A stretch of DNA of 64,000 bases, taken from positions 618,501-682,500 of the forward strand of contig NZ_CP053187.1 of the NCBI RefSeq assembly GCF_013046825.1. Direction: 5' to 3'. Position 1 is the stretch's first letter. Each line of letters opens with the position of its first letter. This document shows positions 56,316-64,000 of the stretch, piece by piece. The notes under the pieces were generated by a model. The model saw nothing but the letters and a program-made list of their open reading frames with translations, had not been told where the DNA came from and made no database searches. A program made the position numbers and the translations under genes. This stretch comes from Turicibacter sanguinis (GTDB lineage Bacteria > Bacillota_I > Bacilli_A > MOL361 > Turicibacteraceae).

Positions 56316-58037
56316 ATGTTTAAAAAATTTATTTCTTACTATAGGAATCATTTAGGATTATTTATTCTAGATATGATAGCCGCGCTACTTATGGCAGGTA
56401 TCGACTTAGTTTATCCTTATTTTACAGGGATATTTATGGATGATTATATTCCAAATGGAAAAATTCAATCTATGGTTATAGTAAGTCTTACTTTATTAAT
56501 ATTATTTATTATTCGTTTAATATGTTCACACATCGTCAACTATTGGGGGCATATTATGGGATGTAAAATGGAATTTGATATGAGACAAGATTTATTCAAA
56601 AAATTTCAATCCTTGAATTTCAGTTATTATGATGAAAATAAAACCGGTGTTATTATGTCCCGATTAGTAGGAGATTTAAGAGATATTACAGAGTTAGCAC
56701 ATCATGGACCAGAAGATATCTTTATATCTCTGATCATGATTATAGGAAGTTTTATTATATTATTTAATATTAATGCTGTATTTACCTTATCGATATTTCC
56801 TATCATCATTTTAATTATCATCTTCTCAATGTGGAGACGGAATGCAATGATGCAAGGATTTAGAGCTACACGAAAAACACAAGGAGAAATCAATGCACAA
56901 ATTGAAAGTAGTATTGGGGGAATCCGTTTAACAAAATCATTTGCAAATGAAGATTACGAGTACAATAAATTTACTGAAAATAATTTAAACTATGCTAACT
57001 CATGGAAAAATGCACTATTCCAAATGTCAATCTTCTCAAGCGGAAATACCTTTTTAATAGATATTTTGAATCTCATATTATTAATTATGGGAGGAATCCT
57101 CGTTTATAATAATACATTAACATTTGGAGATTTTACTGCGTTTCTCCTATACATAAATTTCTTAATTAAACCAATTCAACGCTTAATTAATTTTATGCAA
57201 CAATTCCAAACAGGATGGGCAGGATTTGAAAGATTCTACGAAATTATTCAATTAAAACCCAAAATTAAGTCAAAAGAAAATGCTATTTATTTAAATAATC
57301 CGAAGGGAAATATTATTTTTAACCATGTAAACTTTAAATATGAAGCAAATGAAGAACATGTGTTAACAGATTTTAATATTAATATTGAATCTGGTAAAAA
57401 AATAGCTTTAGTTGGAGAATCAGGTGTTGGGAAATCAACTATCTCTCTACTAATTCCAAGATTTTATGATGTAACATCTGGAGAAATATTAATAGATGAT
57501 ATTAATATAAAAGATTATGAATTAAGCTCTTTAAGAAAAAATATTGGACACGTTCAGCAAGAAGTATATATTTTCTATGGCAATATCCGTGATAATATTT
57601 TATATGGAAATCCACAGGCAACAGAGGAAGAAATAATTATAGCTGCCAAAAAAGCTCGTATTCATGACTTTATCATGTCACTAGAAAATGGATATGATAC
57701 TATTGTTGGAGAACGTGGAGTAAAGCTTTCTGGCGGGCAAAAACAAAGGATCGCAATTGCACGAGTATTTCTTAAAAATCCTGCAATACTCATTTTAGAT
57801 GAAGCGACATCAGCATTAGACAATATCACAGAGATGTTAATTCAAGAGGCATTGGAAGATTTAACAAAAGGTCGAACAAGCATTATAATAGCCCATCGTT
57901 TAAGCACTATAAAAGAAGCAGATGAAATCTTAGTCCTTTCAAAAAATGGAATCTCAGAAAGAGGAACACATGAAGAGCTATTAAATAAACAAGGATATTA
58001 TGCTGAACTCTATAATACCCAATTCAAAAATTTATAA
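56316..58037 (+). CDS. ABC exporter half-transporter (MsbA/multidrug type)
   Basis: A 573-residue fused permease-ATPase: six membrane helices (about 15-310), then Walker A GESGVGKST near 370, Q-loop, signature LSGGQKQRIAIAR near 475, Walker B AILILDEATSALD near 497 and H-loop AHRLST near 529. As a half-transporter it should act as a homodimer, since no partner is adjacent. Substrate unknown. Its codon use is more AT-rich than neighbouring genes. Plus strand, so lagging; GGGAGTG ribosome binding site. Confidence 0.92.
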   Translation: MFKKFISYYRNHLGLFILDMIAALLMAGIDLVYPYFTGIFMDDYIPNGKIQSMVIVSLTLLILFIIRLICSHIVNYWGHIMGCKMEFDMRQDLFKKFQSLNFSYYDENKTGVIMSRLVGDLRDITELAHHGPEDIFISLIMIIGSFIILFNINAVFTLSIFPIIILIIIFSMWRRNAMMQGFRATRKTQGEINAQIESSIGGIRLTKSFANEDYEYNKFTENNLNYANSWKNALFQMSIFSSGNTFLIDILNLILLIMGGILVYNNTLTFGDFTAFLLYINFLIKPIQRLINFMQQFQTGWAGFERFYEIIQLKPKIKSKENAIYLNNPKGNIIFNHVNFKYEANEEHVLTDFNINIESGKKIALVGESGVGKSTISLLIPRFYDVTSGEILIDDINIKDYELSSLRKNIGHVQQEVYIFYGNIRDNILYGNPQATEEEIIIAAKKARIHDFIMSLENGYDTIVGERGVKLSGGQKQRIAIARVFLKNPAILILDEATSALDNITEMLIQEALEDLTKGRTSIIIAHRLSTIKEADEILVLSKNGISERGTHEELLNKQGYYAELYNTQFKNL

Positions 58038-58064
58038 AAAAAGAGAGCGAATGCTCTCTTTTTT
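58038..58064. terminator. Bidirectional terminator
   Basis: GAGAGC (58043-58048) and GCTCTC (58053-58058), loop GAAT, with A and T runs on both sides, between the convergent ABC exporter gene and ahpC. Confidence 0.88.
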
Positions 58065-58069
58065 ATCTA

Positions 58070-58633
58070 TTAAAGTTTTCCTACTAAGTCTAAGCTTGGA
58101 GTTAAAGTTTCAGCTCCTGGTTGCCATTTAGCTGGACATACTTGATCTCCGTGCTCAGCAACGAATTGAGCTGCTTGTACTTTACGTACTAATTCTTCAG
58201 CATTACGTCCAATTCCTAAATCATGAATTTCATAAGCTTTAATTTGACCTTCTGGGTTAACGATGAATGTTCCACGTAAAGCTAAACCTTCTTCTTCAAT
58301 CATAACACCAAATCCACGAGCTAAAGTTCCAGTTGGATCTGCTAACATTGGATATTTGATTTTTGCAATTGTTTCAGAAGCATCAGCCCATGCTTTATGA
58401 ACGAAGTGAGTATCTGTAGATACAGAATATACTTCACATCCCATTTCTTGGAATTTAGAATAGTTATCTGCTAAATCTCCTAATTCAGTTGGACAAACGA
58501 AAGTGAAATCTGCTGGATAGAAGAAGAATACAGACCATTGTCCTTTAATTGTTTCGTTAGTTACTTCTTTGAATTCACCATTGTGATAAGCTTGAACTTT
58601 AAAATCTACTACTTGAGTATTGATTAATGACAT
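58070..58633 (-). CDS. ahpC: Peroxiredoxin AhpC
   Basis: A 187-residue typical 2-Cys peroxiredoxin that reduces hydrogen peroxide and organic peroxides. Peroxidatic Cys 47 in FTFVCPTE and resolving Cys 166 in DQVCPAKW are both present. AhpF, the usual reductase encoded next door, is absent, so another thioredoxin-type donor or a distant ahpF is needed. GGAGGG precedes the ATG. A palindrome in the promoter region may be a peroxide-regulator site. Confidence 0.96.
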   Translation of the reverse strand: MSLINTQVVDFKVQAYHNGEFKEVTNETIKGQWSVFFFYPADFTFVCPTELGDLADNYSKFQEMGCEVYSVSTDTHFVHKAWADASETIAKIKYPMLADPTGTLARGFGVMIEEEGLALRGTFIVNPEGQIKAYEIHDLGIGRNAEELVRKVQAAQFVAEHGDQVCPAKWQPGAETLTPSLDLVGKL

Positions 58634-58651
58634 TGTAATCCCTCCAAATTC

Positions 58652-58669
58652 ATTATAGTAATAATTACT
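58652..58669 (-). promoter_or_regulatory. ahpC: ahpC promoter element with palindrome
   Basis: A TATAAT on the minus strand (58652-58657) overlaps a perfect palindrome AGTAATAATTACT (58657-58669). The AT-rich dyad resembles PerR/Fur-type operators in length and placement, but the match to their consensus is partial. It would leave a very short 5' leader. Confidence 0.4.
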
Positions 58670-58699
58670 GATATTGTTATTATATATTAAGCAATTTAA

Positions 58700-59411
58700 A
58701 AAGTCAAATATAATGATTAAAATAATAATAATTTTTTAAAATCATATTTATATATCAGTCCAAGATATTAGGGGTTATCGTATCTGTATTAAGTTTCAGG
58801 ATAATTTTATTTATTCCTGATTTTCAGTAATAAGAAATTTAGTTGATATAAAAAAGACATCATAACGATGTCTTTTCCTAATAACCTTATTATTCAAACT
58901 ACTAGAAATAATAAACATAAAATATTTATCTAGAATCCATTGCTCATTCTCTCCACCACAATGTGTTTTCCATATATTAACATAGTTAGATTAACTCTCC
59001 TATCCTATTACAATGTTATTGATTAAAACCATATTGAAAGAATAAATTTTGATATTTTATTCATATTGTAATAGAAAATTTTTAAATATTAAAAATAAAG
59101 ATTATTTAAAAGAGTTTAAATTAAATAGGCTCACTAGCTTTATATTTAAAGAAAGTATATCTTATCAATCCATATTCGTCTTAAAAGTCTCTCTTGTTGA
59201 AAAGAACTATTACATTTTTTATAAAATATAATATGGTATTACTTTGAAAACTCAAAAAAAATACCAGAGTCAAAATTATGCACCATCATAAAGTCTATCC
59301 TACACTCAACAGTTAATCCATTTATAGCTTTTATGAGTCTCAGGATTTCACTTAAAGTCATTCACTGTAAATAGATTATACTTTAACCGACAGCACTATT
59401 TAAAAAAGAAT
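58700..59411. other. Long non-coding gap between ahpC and the tRNA operon
   Basis: About 700 very AT-rich bases. A terminator-like hairpin at 58851-58876 has no gene before it. A 60-codon frame at 59049 on the plus strand has no ribosome binding site and biased composition. I see nothing else. Confidence 0.5.
58851..58876. terminator. Terminator-like hairpin without a gene
   Basis: AAAAGACATC and GATGTCTTTT pair around ATAAC with A/T runs at both ends. It could end a small RNA on either strand or be a relic. Confidence 0.5.
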
Positions 59412-59449
59412 AAAAAAAGACTAGTTCTTAATAAAACTAGTCTTTTTTT
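59412..59449 (-). terminator. Terminator of the rRNA-tRNA operon
   Basis: A perfect 15-bp stem (arms 59412-59426 and 59435-59449) with T tract on the minus strand, about 70 bases after the last tRNA. Confidence 0.85.
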
Positions 59450-59516
59450 ATATGCTATAGTATTTAATTTTCTAAACAAAAAAAATGATAACCAATTATC
59501 ATTTTAATCATTAATA

Positions 59517-59600
59517 TGGTGCGGGTGACAGGAGTTGAACCTGCACACCAAAGGTACTAGAGCCTAAATCTAGCGCGTCTGCCAATTCCGCCACACCCGC
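59517..59600 (-). tRNA. tRNA-Leu (TAG)
   Basis: Minus-strand cloverleaf GCGGGTG...CACCCGC with CCA encoded, loop TTTAGGC giving anticodon TAG, long variable arm. Last tRNA of the operon. Confidence 0.93.
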
Positions 59601-59609
59601 ATCTATAAA

Positions 59610-59685
59610 TGGTGTCCTGCAGAGGACTCGAACCTCTGACCCTCTGATTAAAAGTCAGATGCTCTACCAACTGAGCTAGCAGGAC
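59610..59685 (-). tRNA. tRNA-Lys (TTT), copy 2
   Basis: Acceptor GTCCTGC/GCAGGAC, loop CTTTTAA, CCA encoded. Identical to the copy at 60727-60802. Confidence 0.95.
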
Positions 59686-59690
59686 TTTTA

Positions 59691-59766
59691 TGGTGGAGGA
59701 TGACGGGCTCGAACCGCCGACCCTCTGCTTGTAAGGCAGATGCTCTCCCAGCTGAGCTAATCCTCC
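59691..59766 (-). tRNA. tRNA-Val (TAC), copy 2
   Basis: Acceptor GGAGGAT/ATCCTCC, anticodon TAC, CCA encoded. Identical to the copy at 61075-61150. Confidence 0.95.
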
Positions 59767-59769
59767 AAA

Positions 59770-59845
59770 TGGTGGCTTGGGACGGAATCGAACCGCCGAC
59801 ACAAGGATTTTCAGTCCTTTGCTCTACCGACTGAGCTACCAAGCC
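59770..59845 (-). tRNA. tRNA-Phe (GAA)
   Basis: Acceptor GGCTTGG/CCAAGCC, loop CTGAAAA, CCA encoded. Confidence 0.95.
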
Positions 59846-59853
59846 TATTCAAA

Positions 59854-59929
59854 TGGCGGTCCAGACGGGAATCGAACCCGCGATCTCCTGCGTGACAGGC
59901 AGGCATGTTAACCGCTACACCACTGGACC
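59854..59929 (-). tRNA. tRNA-Asp (GTC)
   Basis: Acceptor GGTCCAG/CTGGACC, loop CTGTCAC, discriminator G, CCA encoded. Confidence 0.95.
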
Positions 59930-59933
59930 TTTT

Positions 59934-60009
<76 letters not shown>

Positions 60010-60026
60010 ATGTTATTTAATTAATA

Positions 60027-60119
60027 TGGCGGAGGAAGAGGGATTCGAACCCCCGCTACGCTCTCACGTACTGTCGGTTTTCAAGACCGATCCCTTCAGC
60101 CGGACTTGGGTATTCCTCC
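60027..60119 (-). tRNA. tRNA-Ser (TGA)
   Basis: Acceptor GGAGGAA/TTCCTCC, loop CTTGAAA giving TGA, long variable arm, CCA encoded. Confidence 0.94.
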
Positions 60120-60136
60120 GTATAACTAAAACTAAT

Positions 60137-60213
60137 TGGTGGACCCTGTAGGACTCGAACCTACGACCGATCGGTTATGAGCCGATAGCTCTAACCAACT
60201 GAGCTAAGGGTCC
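60137..60213 (-). tRNA. tRNA-Ile2 (CAT, lysidine-type)
   Basis: Anticodon CAT but acceptor GGACCCT/AGGGTCC and body close to the Bacillus Ile2 gene, and located between Met and Ser as there. C34 is expected to be changed to lysidine by TilS so that it reads AUA. Elongator Met is the alternative but is filled by the next gene. Confidence 0.8.
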
Positions 60214-60235
60214 GGGTCTTACTATTAATTCTATC

Positions 60236-60312
60236 TGGTAGCGGAGGAGGGACTCGAACCCCCAACCTCACGGGTATGAACCGTACGCTCTAGCCAGTTG
60301 AGCTACTCCGCC
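60236..60312 (-). tRNA. Elongator tRNA-Met (CAT)
   Basis: Acceptor GGCGGAG/CTCCGCT with G1-U72, anticodon CAT, body close to Bacillus elongator Met, CCA encoded. Confidence 0.9.
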
Positions 60313-60337
60313 ATCATGATTATTCTATTTTTAAAAT

Positions 60338-60413
60338 TGGTGGAGACTAGGGGGATCGAACCCCTGACCTCCTGCGTGCAAGGCAGGCGCTCTCCCAGCT
60401 GAGCTAAGTCCCC
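60338..60413 (-). tRNA. tRNA-Ala (TGC)
   Basis: Anticodon TGC in loop TTGCAC context; acceptor GGGGACT/AGTCTCC with one G-U pair at the third position; CCA encoded. Confidence 0.94.
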
Positions 60414-60428
60414 TGGGTATTTAATTAA

Positions 60429-60505
60429 TGGTCGGGAAGACAGGATTCGAACCTGCGACCCCCTGGTCCCAAACCAGGTGCTCTACCAAGCTGAGCCACT
60501 TCCCG
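60429..60505 (-). tRNA. tRNA-Pro (TGG)
   Basis: Acceptor CGGGAAG/CTTCCCG, anticodon TGG, CCA encoded. Confidence 0.95.
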
Positions 60506-60511
60506 TTTTTA

Positions 60512-60588
60512 TGGCGCGCCCAAGAGGAGTCGAACCCCTAACCTTTTGATCCGTAGTCAAACGCTCTATCCAATTGAGCTATGGGCGC
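60512..60588 (-). tRNA. tRNA-Arg (ACG)
   Basis: Acceptor GCGCCCA/TGGGCGC, loop CTACGGA with ACG (A34 read as inosine after TadA), CCA encoded. Confidence 0.95.
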
Positions 60589-60596
60589 TATTAAGT

Positions 60597-60685
60597 TGGT
60601 GCCTAGGGCCGGAATCGAACCGGCACGGGTGTCACCACCCGCAGGATTTTAAGTCCTGTGCGTCTACCAGTTCCGCCACCCAGGC
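60597..60685 (-). tRNA. tRNA-Leu (TAA)
   Basis: Acceptor GCCTGGG/CCTAGGC with one wobble or mismatch, loop CTTAAAA, long variable arm, CCA encoded. Confidence 0.94.
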
Positions 60686-60726
60686 ATTTATTTATCCATA
60701 AATGTTTATTCTTTTTTTCAAAAAAA

Positions 60727-60802
60727 TGGTGTCCTGCAGAGGACTCGAACCTCTGACCCTCTGATTAAAAGTCAGATGCTCTACCAACTGAGCTAGCAGG
60801 AC
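60727..60802 (-). tRNA. tRNA-Lys (TTT), copy 1
   Basis: Same sequence as 59610-59685. Preceded by an AT-rich 40-base spacer, longer than other spacers in the cluster. Confidence 0.95.
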
Positions 60803-60808
60803 TTTTAA

Positions 60809-60883
60809 TGGCTGGGCTAGCTGGATTCGAACCAGCGCATGACGGAGTCAAAGTCCGTTGCCTTACCGCTTGGCTATAGCCCA
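60809..60883 (-). tRNA. tRNA-Gln (TTG)
   Basis: Acceptor TGGGCTA/TAGCCCA, anticodon TTG, CCA encoded. Confidence 0.95.
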
Positions 60884-60892
60884 TTTTCAAAG

Positions 60893-60977
60893 TGGTGGTG
60901 GGGGACGGATTCGAACCGCCGAACTCGGAGAGAGCGGATTTACAGTCCGCCGCGTTTAGCCACTTCGCTACCCCACC
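60893..60977 (-). tRNA. tRNA-Tyr (GTA)
   Basis: Acceptor GGTGGGG/CCCCACC, loop CTGTAAA, long variable arm, CCA encoded. Confidence 0.95.
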
Positions 60978-60980
60978 AGA

Positions 60981-61056
<76 letters not shown>

Positions 61057-61074
61057 ATCTTTTTTATTTAATTA

Positions 61075-61150
61075 TGGTGGAGGATGACGGGCTCGAACCG
61101 CCGACCCTCTGCTTGTAAGGCAGATGCTCTCCCAGCTGAGCTAATCCTCC
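61075..61150 (-). tRNA. tRNA-Val (TAC), copy 1
   Basis: Same sequence as 59691-59766; loop with TAC, CCA encoded. Confidence 0.95.
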
Positions 61151-61177
61151 ATGCAGATATTTCTATCTAATTTTAAA

Positions 61178-61254
61178 TGGTGACCCGTACGGGATTCGAA
61201 CCCGTGTATGCATGCGTGAAAGGCATGTGTGTTAAACCGCTTCACCAACGGGCC
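61178..61254 (-). tRNA. tRNA-Glu (TTC)
   Basis: Acceptor GGCCCGT/ACGGGTC with one G-U pair, loop CTTTCAC, CCA encoded. Confidence 0.94.
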
Positions 61255-61264
61255 ATTATTATAA

Positions 61265-61341
61265 TGGCGCCCCAACTAGGACTCGAACCTAGGACCCCTT
61301 GATTAACAGTCAAGTGCTCTAACCAACTGAGCTATTGAGGC
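61265..61341 (-). tRNA. tRNA-Asn (GTT)
   Basis: Acceptor GCCTCAA/TTGGGGC with one wobble, loop CTGTTAA, CCA encoded. First tRNA after 5S. Confidence 0.94.
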
Positions 61342-61350
61342 TGGTTTATG

Positions 61351-61462
61351 GTGGCCCAGCAACGTCCTACTCTCGCACTTGCGTACTACCCTCGGCGCTA
61401 AGGAGCTTAACTTCTGTGTTCGGTATGGGAACAGGTGTGCCCTCCTTGCCATCGTCACTAGA
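61351..61462 (-). rRNA. rrf: 5S ribosomal RNA
   Basis: On the minus strand it carries the conserved loop CCCATACCGAACACAGAAG and the 3' stem GGACGTTGCTGGG pairing with CTAGTGACG at the 5' end. Ends are approximate to a few bases. It lies between 23S and tRNA-Asn. Confidence 0.93.
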
Positions 61463-61518
61463 CCTTTTGGAGATTCTTTCGTTAATCTTCCAAAACTAGA
61501 TATCTTCTTCAGTTTCTT

Positions 61519-64000
<2,482 letters not shown>

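Noticed and set aside
59049..59231. 60-codon plus-strand frame in the gap before the tRNAs
   Set aside because: Extreme AT composition and no ribosome binding site; looks like chance.
59557..59842. Protein frames over tRNA-Lys, Val and Phe (and similar at 60765-61010)
   Set aside because: They lie on tRNA genes; such frames are a common false annotation.

Overview
The window looks like chromosome from a low-GC Gram-positive bacterium (Bacillota). It has no outer-membrane pilus parts, it uses GGAGG-type ribosome binding sites with GTG and TTG starts, and its tRNA order Arg-Pro-Ala-Met-Ile-Ser-fMet-Asp-Phe matches a Bacillus trn cluster. The tmk-holB-ricT-trmN6-rsmI-metG-tatD order also follows the Bacillus yaa/yab region. 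A Turicibacter- or Erysipelotrichia-like host would fit, but that is a guess. Nearly all genes lie on the minus strand, in the same direction as the rRNA operon at the right edge, so the minus strand is probably the leading strand.

Layout. 1-256: tail of a Nudix gene. 377-5190: minus-strand exopolysaccharide operon (MBOAT acyltransferase, DHHW/AlgX-like protein, cellulose-synthase-like GT2 with a PilZ domain). 5324-8821: two tandem paralogous GT-C-like membrane proteins. 8897-26473: a complete Gram-positive type IV pilus locus. In transcription order it encodes a short prepilin peptidase, PilB, PilC, major pilin, PilM, PilN, PilO, three minor pilins, a 1566-residue vWA-like adhesin, PilT and PilD. 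A c-di-GMP-II riboswitch with its own promoter and terminator precedes the first gene. 26866-31816: class A PBP, two small unknown genes, an HtrA protease and TatD. 32245-37967: oppABCDF. 38281-38788: structured repeats and the metG terminator palindrome. 38775-50741: metG, a winged-helix protein, a Nudix protein, alr, rsmI, a zinc-PLC-like protein, cls, trmN6, ricT, holB and tmk. 50868-58633: orphan metal-binding lipoprotein, truA, the ECF transporter core, a NusG-II protein, an ABC exporter and AhpC. 59517-64000: 20 tRNAs, 5S and the 3' part of 23S rRNA, all minus strand.

How it fits together. The central theme is c-di-GMP. A c-di-GMP-II aptamer sits in front of the whole pilus operon. The pilus assembly ATPase PilB carries an N-terminal MshEN-type c-di-GMP motif. 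The polysaccharide synthase next to the pilus locus has an intact PilZ motif (RxxxR and DxSxxG). The same second messenger could therefore turn on pilus transcription, pilus assembly and acetylated matrix polysaccharide together, as in a sessile switch. The adhesin occupies the position of a PilY1-like pilus tip protein but is built from different modules. No c-di-GMP synthase or hydrolase is visible in the window.

The other points worth a second look are the structured intergenic repeats at 38281-38788 and 47957-48122, terminator stems that run back into the coding sequence of several genes, and a C-rich, G-poor lagging-strand lipoprotein gene.
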